DNA of 64,000 nucleotides from Alisma plantago-aquatica. Taxonomy: Eukaryota > Streptophyta > Magnoliopsida > Alismatales > Alismataceae. Under the pieces are notes generated by a model. It made no database searches and was not told the DNA's origin. It was given only the letters and a program-made list of their open reading frames with translations. Position 1 is the stretch's first letter; each line of letters starts with the position of its first letter. A program made the translations under genes and the position numbers. The stretch is taken from the NCBI GenBank assembly GCA_963693085.1, contig OY856409.1, forward strand, positions 521,985,803 to 522,049,802, given 5' to 3'. Positions 36,571-50,388 of this stretch are shown piece by piece.

Positions 36571-39441
36571 AGTGGAAAAGCAAACTCGGAGTGAAAAAGC
36601 ACACTCTATTTATGGTTGTGCCCATGTACCGCTACTATAAATAAAATCAGTCTTAGCCATGCACAAATATAGAGGTAAGAAGTAAGTTTAGTCAAACTCA
36701 AATAAAGAATGAGAACATCTAAAGATTATCAAGTGGGGTCAATGGACCCGTAAACAAATATATAATCACATCCACAATAATGGTGCATCATAATCCCATA
36801 AAAGTCTACCACATGAAACTTAGGATTTCGTCATGATATAAGATAAGTAAAGTACCACTATAGAGTCCAACACGAATCATAGATAGTTTGATAATATCAT
36901 GGATTCAAGTTGGTAAGACTATACACAAATAGGTCATTATGACATGAAGGAGATATCCATTCTTGAAATGCCTCAAAGACGTTTAAGAGAGAGAAAAATT
37001 AATCAATAGCTCAATATAAGATTCAGGGTATGCAACATACATAAAGAGAGAGAAAATTATAGGTGTTTTGCTCAATATAACCCATAGGGGATGCATCATG
37101 CCTCAGATAAAGTCTACAAGAGTCCAAGGTAAATCTTAATTCCACATCAAAGTGACAAGCTACCTATAGATGAGCATATGAAATTTAGAGTAAAGTTCAC
37201 AGTAATTACTCAAATCCTAAAAATTGCCTTTTTATAATTTATAGATTATGTGATTCGAATCATACTGTTTTGGTACATCATGTTTTAGTGATTTTGCAAC
37301 ATATTTTACTTTATTTTCCTGACTTATAGATTATTGGATAAATATTTAGAAGTTATATCCAATTGGAAAAAATCTTTATAAAATCACATATCTCCTAAAT
37401 TGGAATTAGGCAAATAAATTTGCAGCATTATATGGATAAATTCCCACGATTCTAAAACATATTTTGTTTTAACTATTGACCTACTCATTAATTATTATGA
37501 ATTATCTAAGATAATGTCTTTTGTTGATTTACTTAAATAAAATTGCATTGCCAATTATTGACATACACCCACGTAGGATACACAACCATATAGTGTGACA
37601 AGGTTGCACCTGAGACTGGGATCGTAATTGCATAGTTAGATCAAAATGAACAACATTAAAAGACGTAAATGCACATTGTTGTGTGACGAAAAATGAAAAA
37701 AGAAGCAAGGGCAAAACTAAGAAAATACCAGAGAAGATCGTCCTCTCTTTGTTGTTTGAGGAAAGAAGCGTGGATTTGTCAAATAGCTCCCTATCTAGGG
37801 ATCCAATTCACACCCTGAAGCAAACCGGTACCAATCACTAACTCCTCAAGTTGCGACACACACTACCGATCTAGACTATCCCAAAAGGAGGTCGTAAGGC
37901 ATACAAGAACAACACTAGTCACTGTCACCATGACTAATCTAGGGTGTGGCACTGCTATCCCAACACAGAGATATGCAGGTGCCATAAAGAGTTTAAAAGG
38001 ATTAAGATAGCTTCATGAGGTAGCAGGTGAAGAAAACTAAGAATAAATAAGGTTGAATTGTAGAAACACCAACCACAACAAAAAATAGTGAAAACATGGA
38101 GAAGAGGGGAACACTAATACATACCTAGTTTGGTCTGATTGAGGGTCTTGAAGGGTCCCTATAACCTGGACAAACAAAATCTAGAGATTGGGGCACCCTC
38201 AAAGGTCATGACCTCGCCACCAAATTCGTACTGAGTACATCAGGTGACCAAAAATCAGAAACCACACCCATGATCAAATGACCACTCCTATGATCAAATG
38301 ACCAGAACTCAATTGTCTCGAGCTTCATTGGGGTATCTAGGGAAGGTTTCAACATTTTGTATAAAGGTTTGGGGTCTGAAGATGGTGAGAAACAAACGAG
38401 GAGGAGGAACATGGGAGGAATAAGGTGTCTGATAAAACTACAAGGAGGCAAGAAGGAGTGTCTCCTACATATTATATGTTAGGGTTTGAATTAAGGTTGT
38501 AAAGATCCAGGAGGGTAACACAAATATAGGGACAAGATAATCTAGGAAAACCATTGATGGAGAAGGGAGAAATCACATAAGGAAAAAATCATGAAAAGCA
38601 AAGCAACACATGGTGAGAAGGTTTGATACTTGCCGAAGGTGGAAGATCAATCACATATGTTCGATCCCTATTCAACGCCTCAAGGTTAGATCTGTATTAG
38701 GAAAATAAGTGAGATAGTGAAAAATCCAGATCTATAGGAAATTGAGTACATTGCTTTAGGTAGTTAGATATTCAAGCAATTAAAATGTGTTTCCCTTTCC
38801 TATTTTAGTTCAAAGCTCAAACAAAGATTAAATCAGTCATATATTACACCTAGACTAATTAAGACATGTCAAATCTGAATTTGAGATTAATTTTCACTTG
38901 AAGTCTTCCTTTATATTGTTGATATTTTTTATTTAGTATTATATTTTATTTTCTAAATCAAATTAAGGCATATCCGATTACTTGTTTAATGTGAAATTTG
39001 GAACACACATAAGTCAATTTAAACATGAGGATTTCAAATAGCACATTATTTTCTACTTTAGACATCATTAATAAGTTATCCAATGATTTAATATTAGAAG
39101 GGTTATTTCCATATTTATTCACATAATAAATATATTTATGTATGGTGTGTTGACATTAGATTCTCTCTAATATTTTCCTCACAAGAATGATTTTCCTTCA
39201 CTCTGACATGCAACCACTACCATTATTCAGTATAAGTTTCATTTTAAAAGATATTTGGTGATATTATATTTCCACTTAGGAACAAATAAATTCCCATTTA
39301 ATTTATATATTCTTTTATGCCCTTTTAATTTTTTTCCTTCATTGTTGTTGATATGAATATATCAAATTCATTTTCGTCTTCATTATAACACATGAACTGA
39401 ACTAGTTAACTTTTTAATGGTTTATGATATATTAATATATA

Positions 39442-41230
39442 TAGTGGTGGATCCAGAAATTTGTTGTACGGGGGCTAAGTTAGTATGAGTAGTGACATAT
39501 ATTATCCATGCATATAGATGGGAAAAATAATATTTACTTTGAAAAAATTGAAGAAAAATATACTCAACGTAATGTCTGATTGCACAAACATAAACTATTT
39601 GTAAAAAATAAAAAAAATTAGCATAAATGACATGATGTAATTTGATATATCAAAGTAGTGTATTTGTTTGAATGTCTAAGGTCATAAATAATACATTGTT
39701 TGACCATATCTTTCAGATCAAACAACTAGATGATCAAAAATATAATCATAATTCAAGGTCACTTGATTAGTGTAATGTGCATAATGTACTAGGTAATGTC
39801 AATTTATTTAAGAAGTTGACACAATGATTGGAATGAAGGAAGCTTCATAAATAAAGAAGCAAAATATTTTATCTGGTTGTATAAAAAATAAATTATGGAG
39901 AACAAAATTGACAAAAGAAAAGTGAAGAGAATGAAGAGGAAAGCTTCGTGCATATATTTATTATTTTTTATTCAAAAAGTTGGAGAAGAGAAGATATTAA
40001 AGGAACAATTATATATTTTATTGACATTTATTTTACATGTCCTCCTTACTTTTCTCTCTATTTGATTAAAACTATATCTAAGAATGAAAAGTGAAGAGAA
40101 TGAAGAGGAAAGATCCATGATTATATTCCTTTTTTTATTTAGAAGTTGGAAAAAGTGGATATAAAGAAATTATTATATATTTTTATTGACTTTTATTTTA
40201 CATGTCACCCTTGTTTTTCTCTCTCTTTGTTTGATTAAAATTATATCTACAAGATGGATTTTTTTACTTTTTCTTATCCTTCTTACCCCACATTTTACAT
40301 GTTTTCCATACTCTTTTTTACCTTGTGCTAAAGAAAAAATTTATTTTTGACTCATCTTTTTCTTTTCTTTTATATATAGAAATATTGTCATTATCTTCTC
40401 AAAATTCTTGTAAATTTGTAATTAAAGTTATTCAGATTCACCTGATAATATTTAAATATTATGTAATTAAAATTTTATGAAACACTATGTAGCAATAATT
40501 ATTGTTTGGATCTATTTGTATATAGTAACATGGATCTTTTTTTAAAATTGAGAATGATTGACGAATAAAAATTTCAAAGGGAAACATTTATATAGAATGT
40601 GATTAGTTCTGCATGTATAGTTATCATTTTTTCCAATGATGGTTAATTATAATTGTGTGTAGTGACTCACATGATAGTTAATAATGTTTTTCAGTAGTTA
40701 ATAATGTTTTTCAGTGAAAGACACAATAACATTGTTAGATTCCGATTAATACATTAACATGTTGCAATATATATTTCTATAAACTTCATATTATATAATT
40801 AATTTTTATATTTTAAGGATATATGCCCCCTAGTCTCTATAGAGATCCGCTTTCAAGCATGTGACGATAATTTACGTAAGTCTTGACACAACTAAAATAA
40901 TATTATAATGCAAAATTTAGTAGGAGTAACCAACAATATAGCGTCTTAAATCCATAATTGATGTTATCTATATTAGGACTATAAATTTTATGATTTGTGA
41001 GGGAAATAAGACATGTAATCCACAAATATATTATGTTTAACCCCTACGTAGTTCACACAAAGAAAGATGATAGAATTGGTTGAAATAAAAAGATAAAAAG
41101 TCACATCTTATTTTGTGTAGTAATATATTTTCACAAAATATAAATATTTACATGGTATAATAGTAATTATAAAAATATTTTTTAGAGGGACCATCTACCT
41201 GGGTAGCCCCACCCTGTGGCGCCGCCCCTG
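39442..41230. mobile_element. 1.8-kb insertion in the LARD 3' LTR, inverted-repeat ends
   Basis: It starts TAGTGGTGGATCCAGAAATT and ends GGCGCCGCCCCTG. In complement that end reads CAGGGGCGGCGCC, a 13-bp imperfect inverted repeat of the 'AGGGGCGGATCC' kind common in plant hAT-like elements. It is absent from the sister LTR, where the flanks meet near 46440-46460. It lies in a TATATA context, so the exact target duplication is ambiguous. Inside, a block of about 165 bp (GTGAAGAGAATGAAGAGGAA...ATTATATATTTT...TTTACATGTC) is tandemly duplicated at about 39918-40255, and TAGTTAATAATGTTTTTCAG occurs twice at 40675-40714. There is no transposase. Confidence 0.72.
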
Positions 41231-41784
41231 TATATATCTATATATGCATGTATTATTCACCACATGAAACTTGTCATGTATTATTATATGGATTCATGAA
41301 TTACAAATTGTCAAATTATTGCAAGCACATGAGTTGTTTAGATTATAGGTTATGGGTTTATTGTGCAAAATCCTATTATTTATTATCATTTAATTTTAAT
41401 CACTACTCTAGGTTGAGCATGCTTACCCGTGGAGTTTTTTAGTGATGAACTCCCTAAAAATGAGGTGCACCTTGGTGATATGGGTAGTTCAATCATTCCT
41501 TTTAAGATCATTTCATCTGAGGTTGCAAGACCTAGGACGTTCCATTAGCACTAATTGCTTATTATAAGCATCCTATTAAGGTTAAGGGTGACAAAGGACC
41601 AATATTTTATATTATAAGATTTCTAGTAGCTCTATAAGCCAAACATGATGTCTAGGTCATCTAACTCATCCCATGTCTATAGTAGAGTATATATTGTATC
41701 TTGTTAAGGTTAAACAAAGGACTGTACACTTTAGTATCTAATTTAGAGAAGTTAGGGTTTTAGGGACAAGGAAGACATGTTACA

Positions 41785-42701
41785 ACATTCCACCCATTAA
41801 ATAGGATTTAGTCACTGAAATCCAACGATCCTTACACTACCAACTAACTACTCTCCACCTCTTAAAGTTTAACCTAATAAGTCAAATTAAACCACTTTTA
41901 AGGTATTAGGGTTACATATACATTTGTAGAGTTGTGTCAATTAGGTGTGTTTTTATGTTCAAAAGTCTTGTATCAAACTAGAGATGATGGCCACCTAGGG
42001 TTGAGTTTTAGGTGCTTGTGTTTCTAACATAACAACCCTAAGGTTCACATGGACAAACAAAAGTCACAAATTACAAAAGGGTAGGTCAACTAAATCTTTA
42101 TCACAAGACACACTTTTGTTAGTCATCACTCCATATACAAACCATGGTTTGAGAATTCTAGCCTATCTAGTCTAGGGTTTCTCTATCAACTCCATACATC
42201 TCTTAATTGTGACTCAGTTCAAGAAAATATCGATAGTATCCATAAATTTTCTTTGTAGATATAGTATAGTGTGTTTTTTACAATTAAATCTACTCGAAAA
42301 ACAAAGATGGATCCAAAATCAATTGTGCGAACCAAGTCACAATTTTTCATATGCGATCTCCTTATCAACTATGTTCCTCATCCTCATTACCCAATCCCAC
42401 GGTAAGGCAAAAAGTTAACTTCCAAAGAGCTGTAACACCACTAATCAAGATTATAGGGTAAAATCACCTAAATCCTCACCACATTAGGGTTTTGTAATCA
42501 AGATTCTTATGTACATTTCATATGATTCTATATAAACTGTTCATCATATCATGAATAAGAGGTCAATTCTGGTGTAAATATCTCATCTAGGGTTTGCACA
42601 TAGGGTATGGGTCCTACAAGGTACTTATGGGAAAGGATAGTAAATCTAAGGGATATCAAATTGAAATAGTTAAAATTTTGACTGTTATGGCTTTGATACC
42701 A
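41785..42701 (-). other. Internal region of the LARD-like element with PBS
   Basis: This is about 0.9 kb of AT-rich, non-coding DNA. On minus it opens with the primer binding site TGGTATCAAAGCC (42701-42689). That is one mismatch from the usual TGGTATCAGAGCC, and it lies directly beside the LTR. It closes with AATGGGTGGAATGT beside the 3' LTR, a polypurine-tract candidate. No gag or pol domain is present. Confidence 0.75.
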
Positions 42702-43599
42702 TCTTGTAAGGAGTGAGACATGAGAGGGGATCCACACCTCACTAGTTGGAGGAATAAACCCATCTAAACCAAACACACTGGCAAGCATATTGGAATAGGT
42801 TTGTTTTTTCATTTCTTAAAATAATGGTATAAGAGTAGCATTGGAAATAAATGTAACAACTACATTGAATTTTACAAGTTTACATAATATTCTCCCACTC
42901 AAGGTTTATATGAAAGAAATAACTTCTTTACTAGGTAGAGGGATGTCCAAGCTATCTCAAGTCTATCTCTGAAGAGTTAGTTCCACTAAGCCATCATGTC
43001 ATGTCCACCATGTCCTTCACCTATGGGTTGGAAGAATACCCCACAAGAGAAGACAAAATGAAAGTTGTCAGCATAAAAGCAGGTAAGTATATATTAATAG
43101 GGATCGAGCAAGAGGAGTTAGCTCCACTAATCTAGGTCCATATCACCATGTCAGATCCACATTGTCCTTCACCTAAGGGGTTGGAAGAATACCCCACAAG
43201 AGAAGACAAAATGGAAGTTGTCAGCATAAAAGCAAGTAAGTGCATATTAATAGGGATCGAGCAATATTATAGAAAAAGGATAACATTAAACTTTATCAAG
43301 GCTTCCCAGAACAAGATAAATTAAGAACATTCTATTAGATATCAAAGAAAATGTTCGAAGAAGATATCCAATAAAAGAGTTTCTTGCCTTAATTAATATC
43401 ACAAAAACATATTACAATGTCAAACAATGCATGTAAACAACATTAGACCGAAGTTATTTAAAGCAGGGCCAAGACACCATATGATCTCAGCCAAGAACTG
43501 GGTGCAAAAGCGCATCCTGGAGACATAAGAGACATGCACACATGTAACATATACATACATATATACATACATACATACATATATATATATGTATGTATG

Positions 43600-43640
<41 letters not shown>

Positions 43641-46600
43641 GTGTGTGTGTACATATAATGGAAAAGCACACTCAGGGTGGAAAAGGTGTATCCTATATAT
43701 GGTTGTACTCATGTACCACTACTATATATAAAACCAGTCTAATCCATGTACAAATGGAGAGGTAATAAGTAAGTTTAGTCAAGCTCAAACAAAGGATGAG
43801 AACATACAAACATAATCAAGTGGGGTTAGAGGACCCATAAACAAAAATATGATCAATTCCACAATAATGATGCGGCATAAAATGACAAAAAATCTACCAC
43901 ATGAGAGTTAGGGTTTCATCATGATATAAGATAAGTAAAGCACCATTTTAAAGTCCAACATAAATTATAAATAGTTTGAGAATATCATGGATTCACGTTC
44001 ATAATAATATTCCCAAATAGTTCATCAAGATATGACGAGATACTTCATTGTTGAAATACCTCAAAGAGGTCCAAGAGAGAGAAAATAGATCAATTTCTCA
44101 ACATAAGGTTGAGGCTATGCAACATACATCAAGAAAGAAACGTAGGTGTTTGCTCAATATAACTCATAGGGGATGCAACATACCTTAGACTGAGTCTACA
44201 AGTGTCAAAGGTCAATCTTAATTCTACATCAGGGTCACATGTCACTTGTAGATGTGCATATGAAACAGGGTTAAAATCACATTAATTACTCAAACCCTAA
44301 AAATTACCTTTTTGTATTTATGAATTATGTGATTATAATCATATAGTTTCTTAGACTATGTTTTATTGATTTCACAATATATTTATCTTTGGTTTTTTTA
44401 CTTTAGATTTTTAGATATAAATTTTAGAAGTTATATCCAATCAAGCAAATCCTTGAAAAATTACATATTTATTAAATTAGAGTTAGGCAATGAGATTGGT
44501 ACCACTAGATGGAGAAAAATCCCAGGATTCTAAAACAAATTCGTATATTTTTTACTTATAGATTAATAGTTATGAATTATCAAAGATAATACCTTTTACA
44601 GATTTATTGAAATAAAATTGTATTACTAATTACTAATATACTCCCACATAGGATACACAACCGTATAGTGTGATAGGGTTGCATCAGTACTTAGCCTGAG
44701 AACATAGTAGCATGATTAAGTCAAAACAAAGAGAATTAAAAGACGTAAATGCACATTGTTGCATGGAAAAAGATGAAAACAAAGCAAGGGTAAAACTGAG
44801 TAAATGTCAGAGAAGATCATCTTCCCTTTGTTGATCAAGGAAAGAACCATGGATTTGTCAAAAAACTCTCTAGATAGGGACCCAATTCACACCATGAAGC
44901 AAATCGGTATCAATCACTTGCTCCTCAAGGTGCACCATGTGCTACCGATCTAGACCATTCTGCACGAAGGTCCAGGGCATCCCAAAATAGTGCCAGTCAC
45001 TGCCGCCATGACTGATCTAGGATGTGGCACCATTGTCCCAACACAACGATATGTTGGCATGGAAAAGAGTTTAAAAGGTTCAAGATAGCTTCAGGAGCTA
45101 GCAAATAAAGAAAACCAAGGACAAATAAGGTTGAATTGCAAAAATGCCAAGCACGATAGAAAATGGTGACAATTGCAAGAAGAGGGGAACATCGATGCAT
45201 GCCTTGTTTGGTCATATTGAAGGCCTCAAAGGATCCCTATTACCTGGATAAATAGAACTGAGAGGTTGGGGCACCTTTGAAGGTCCTGACCTCACCACCG
45301 AAGTCGTACTGAGTACATCATGTGATCAGAAATCGAGACCACTCTCATGATCAAACTACCACAACCCAATAGTCTCGAGCTTCATTGGGGTATCCATGGA
45401 AGGTTTTGAAGTAGTGTATACATGTTTGGCGTATGAGGATGGCGACAAAATGATGAGGAGGAAAAAATAAGGGAGGAACATGGCGTCTAGGAAAACTAGG
45501 AGGAGGAGGAGAGAAGGGGTGTCTCCTATATGGTAGATTTTATGGTTTGAATTTAGGTTCTAAAGATAATGGAAGGTAACACGAATCTAGGGAATATATA
45601 ATCTAGGAAAACCATTGATGGAGGAGGGAGAAATCACAGAAGGAAGAAAAAAACACGAGAAGCAAACGCTTAAAGGGCGAGAAGGCACGATACTTGCCCA
45701 AGGTGGAGGATCAGTCGCAGGCGTCCGATCCTAATCCAACATCTCAATGTTGGATCTATATTAGGAAAACAGATGTGATAATGAAAAATTTGGATCTATA
45801 GGAAATTGAGTACATGGTTTTAAGTAGTTAGATTTTCAAGCAATTAAAAATTCATTTCCCTTTCCTATCTTAGTTTAGAGTTCAAACAAAGTTCAAATAA
45901 AGCCATATATTACTCCTAGACTAAGACATGTAGAATCCTAATTTGAGACTAATTTACACCTTTGAAGTTATCCTTTATATTATATGATATTTTAGATTTA
46001 ATGTTATAATTATTTCCTAAATGAAATTAAGACATCTATGGTTACTTGTTTAATGTGAAATTTGGCAAATAAGTCAATTTAGACATTAAGATTTCAAATA
46101 TCACATTATTTCCCTACTTATGACATCATGAATACATTGTCTGATGACTTAGCATTAGAAGGATTATTTCCATATTTATGCACCCAATAAATATATTTGT
46201 GTATAATGTGGGGGCATTATATACTCTCTAGTCACATGTATGTCTTTCCTTCACCCTTACATGCAACCAATACTATTACTTAATTTAAGTTTCCTTTTAA
46301 AAGATATTTGGCAATATTATCTTTCCATTTATGAACAAACCAACTCACATTTATTCTATATATTATTTTTGTGTCCTTTGAGATGTTTCCTTTCATTGTT
46401 ATAGCACGTGAAGTGAACTAGTTACCTTTTGAGGGTTTGGGACATATTAATATATGTACATATGCATGTATTATTCATAACATGAAACTTGTCGTGTACT
46501 ATTACATGAATTCTTGAATTATACGTCATCAATTTATTTTAAGTGTATGAATTCTTTACATTATAGGTTATGGGTTTATTACACAAAATCCAATTATTAT

Positions 46601-46863
46601 TTATTATTTAATACTAATCACTTTAGCACTAGTTGTTTGTTATTAGCATCTTATTAAGGTCAAGGGTGACAAAGGACCTATATTTTGTATTATAAGATTT
46701 CTAGTAGCTTTATAAGTCAAACATGACATCTAGGTCATCTAAACTCATCCCATGTCTATAGTCGAGTGTATATTGTACCTTATTTGGGTCAAACTAAGGA
46801 CTAAACCCTTTAGTATCTAATTTATAGGAATCATGGTTTTAGGGACAAGGAAGGCAAGTTTCA
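42702..46863 (-). repeat. 5' LTR (minus strand) of LARD-like element, 4162 bp
   Basis: On plus it starts TCTTGTAAGGAGTGAGACATG and ends GGACAAGGAAGGCAAGTTTCA. It lacks all three insertions found in the sister LTR and so preserves the empty sites. A microsatellite of TACA/TATA/TG type occupies about 43552-43655. There are many substitutions and small indels relative to the other LTR, so the original insertion is old compared with the 1.65-kb tandem duplication. Confidence 0.85.
42974..43255. repeat. 141-bp tandem duplication inside the 5' LTR
   Basis: The block beginning GAGTTAG(T/C)TCCACTAA, through GGAAGAATACCCCACAAG, to AATAGGGATCGAGCA is present at 42974 and again at 43115. The sister LTR has it once (near 33499). 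Confidence 0.85.
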
Positions 46864-46939
46864 GTATGTTGTACGTGTTCTCAACTAGTAGTGGATAGAG
46901 AGAGAGAGTGTGTGTAATAGGAAAAAAAGACAGTGGATG

Positions 46940-47905
46940 AATATAAATTATAACTAATAGCCTTTTATCAAGCTTCATGGGAGAAAGTCAAACATTCTTT
47001 TCTGAATTCATTCACATTTTTTGAAAACATTTTCTCCTCATGACGAGGTTATGTATCAGCACTCAGATTGCCATTATTGAAAAATCAATTCTAACTTTGA
47101 ACCATTTCAGCCAATATGTTTGATCCATTCATCTTATAAAATCACATCTAATACCCTTAATAATATATCCAAGCCATACCTAGAGACCCTGATTTAGACT
47201 TGAATAATCTACTTTCATAAAAAGTAAGCAAATTTCGGACATGTATATTCTTGCCAATGAGTTTATTCACACTTACCATTACAAAGATGTGCCCCTTGAC
47301 TTTGATAAAGCTTCAGATAACATCATATGGACTTTCATCATTTAATCCATGATTGTGGATTTCCTAATTAGTGGGTTCAATGGATTCATAGTTGTATCAA
47401 ATCTTGTCATTTTTTCACTCTCATCGATGGCTCGACGTGTGGTTAATTTAGTAACTCAATGGTCTTTGATAATGTGACCCTATCTCCCTATCTCTTTTTA
47501 TCATTTCTACCTCTATCCTTGCTTGTTGAAAAACCTATGTTGGATAATAACATTCTAGATAGATTTCACACTCAAGATTTCTCGAAAGACAACACCATTC
47601 AATTTATTGATGACACTGTCGTCTTCCTCAAGCCTAATGACAAAATATTATCAACTTCATCTAGATTCTTGGCATCTTCTCTCATATTTCTAGTTTGAGA
47701 AATAGTTTCCATAAATACACCTTGATAGGTACTCAAGTTAAATGACATTAAAAAGAGGTGGTTCAAACATCTTTTGAGTTTCTAGGTTGAAGATTTTCCA
47801 AATAAAGTACTCATACTCCCTCTCTCTCCCTTTAAGCCTCGAACTAAGGTATTGGATCCCATCCTTATCAAGACAACCAAAACTCTTACTCAATAGAACA
47901 CCAGA
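46940..47905 (+). pseudogene. L1-like LINE reverse transcriptase remnant
   Basis: Plus-strand reading with frameshifts gives pieces of a non-LTR reverse transcriptase. In order these are a PFQPICLI-like block, ILANE-like residues, DFDKASDNIIW (near 47295), TLSPYLFLSFLPLS, and QFIDDTVVFLKPNDKILS. The last is the F-A-D-D box with Ala changed to Ile. The domain is then cut at 47905, where an LTR begins. The words differ from the RTE elements and fit plant L1-type LINEs. Many stops are present. Confidence 0.78.
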
Positions 47906-50379
47906 TGTAATGACCCCTCCTCATGTTATCCCCGATATAGGTGGACCAGAGAGGCAAGAACCATTGTCCAAAATTTCCAAGATCCAAATTTATAATTAAC
48001 AACCAATAACAATTATTTATTCTAAGCAAAAAAATGTTTTCAAGAAGACAAGATCTCCTTTGAGAAGCTGTGTAATTTTCAATATTGGGAAAGATATTAA
48101 TTGTTCTAAAAGGAAATGGATGAAAATAAGCTATTTAATCCTCCAAAGTGTCATCAACTTCATTCCTTGTGATTTATTCCTCTTGAAGTCCATTTCTTCA
48201 TTATTCATATATGAAACTAACCTGAAACATCGAATAATAAAACTTGGTCAGCTAATTACTACGTCGTGTATGTGGGCAGAACCAAAATGTGTGCATGTAA
48301 TATTAACAACATATATGTCAGTAGAAGATTAGGTAGTTTTCAAGTCATGAACTTCTCATTTCTCATTTCTAGTTTATATTTCCAACTCATAATCATTCAT
48401 TCTATTTCCTGGGTGTACCAATCTTTAGTTTAATAATGGACTATATGGAGTTCATTCCAGCAATGGATATTATGGTGATTGTTCCAACAATGGACTCATA
48501 TCACCCTAAGGATTGCTCTTTCATATTTTTATAGGTACTTTGGCACTTGATGATGGAATGAAGTGAAGGAGTAGGAACCTAGGTTTTCCACAACCATAGA
48601 GAAACCTAAGGAAGTCGTAAACCTAAACCCACTTGCCCCTAAGTGAACAAGGAGAGATATGAATAACATAGCAACTTGAAGTACATCTTAAAGATCCAAG
48701 TGTGAGTAAAAGCCCCCAAAAATAGTTGTGGTAAACCAACATGACCATGCTACCAAGGCAAAAGTCACAATGACTATCTAGCATGAATCAAACCCATGAC
48801 AACCTTCTAACCACGACTATTCTAGACACCACGATCATGGTTCCAAGACTCTAGCACAGTCATGATCCATAGATTGTCGATGCTAGTAGGCCCCTTAGAG
48901 CATGCTATTCCCATGACTATTCCCACCACATGCATTCTACACTTGAGCCACCACAAGCATGCTACCCAACATAGTTGTGCTACTACACCCCATTTTCACC
49001 AAAACCAATATGATATCTTCATCTTACTACATCCCATTTTCACCAAAAGAAATATGATATCTTCATCATTACACCATGACCATTCCCATCCACCATGACC
49101 ATTCTCACACCCATCCACGATGGTCGTTCTACCCAGAATGACTGTGATACCCACCAAACCTACTACCTCCCTACTATCATACTACAAACTTTACCTCCAG
49201 ATAACCCTAGACTCCCTAGGCCACTATATATACACTAGTGATAAATGGGAGTCTAAGGTTAGACACTCCAAGCCTCCACAAACACAACTCTTATTCCTCT
49301 TCTACTTGCACCTCACTTCATTATACATCCATCCCAAAACCTTACTTTTAGAGGGTTTTGAGCATTTTGCATCCACTTCTCATGCTTCTTGCATCCTTAG
49401 AGGAGTAATACATACTTGGAGTTACTCAAGGTGAAGGTAAGGGCTTCTTCATCTACACATGCTATAATCTGAACTTTGGTGTTTGTATATATATTTGGAT
49501 GTAAATAATGTATTGTAAAGGACATATTAGAAAACTTGAAATTTCTGTCTTGTTTTGGTTTGAGAATGAAATTCTCCATGAATAAGTATTTCATGATTTT
49601 TACTATTTTTAATAATCCATTATTGTTTGTTGGATAAAGGAAAAGTGAAATACTCAATAGTAAGGGAATTCCTAAAAGCAATGGATGATTAATAACTCAA
49701 TATGGAATCGTTTTAGAATTTCCTAGAAAGATGAGTTCAAGGCAGCTAATAAAAATCAGCCTTAATTACACCCAAAAGGGTGTGTTAAAAATAGTTTTTG
49801 TTTGCCATATTGGGTAGGAAAAGGATAATTATATTCCTTAAATGATGTAAATAAAGCATATACTTGGGAGGCAAGAAAAAATTTTAAACCTCTATATTTT
49901 ATCACCAATTTTTTTCCTACTTGAGATTAAACTATTAAAAGGTTTCCCTTAAATTTTGGAATCAATTCGATAGAGGAAGAGAGAGCTATGAATTTAATAA
50001 GATTTCATAAAGTAAAAGATTATTGAGTAAATGTATTTAAATGACATGATTAAATCAGATTGGGAATATAAGGGCATCCCTTTAATAATGTCACTCGAGT
50101 TGAGAATCATTGGATCCTAAATCAACGATCTAGGGACCATCTCCCACCTCGCGACGAACTGTGAAAGTCTAGGGACTAGGAACTCGTGTTTCTCACTCAC
50201 TCTCTCTCTCCTCTCGAACTCTCCTCTCTACTCTTCCTTCACTGAATTTAGGAAAAGTAAGCATACACGACGACCCCTCCCATGACTCCTCTCGTCCACT
50301 TTTTAGAAAGTGCCTAAATCCCACTCCTTTTAGAAATCGAGGGCTTTAAGGAATAGCCCTCCAAACCACCACCATGTCC

Positions 50380-50388
50380 TATAAATAG
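50380..50388 (+). promoter_or_regulatory. TATA box in gypsy 1 LTR
   Basis: TATAAATAG lies in a GC-richer context, preceded by CACCACCATGTCC and followed by GGTACCCTCAACAACCACTA. It is the best promoter candidate in the LTR. Confidence 0.6.
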
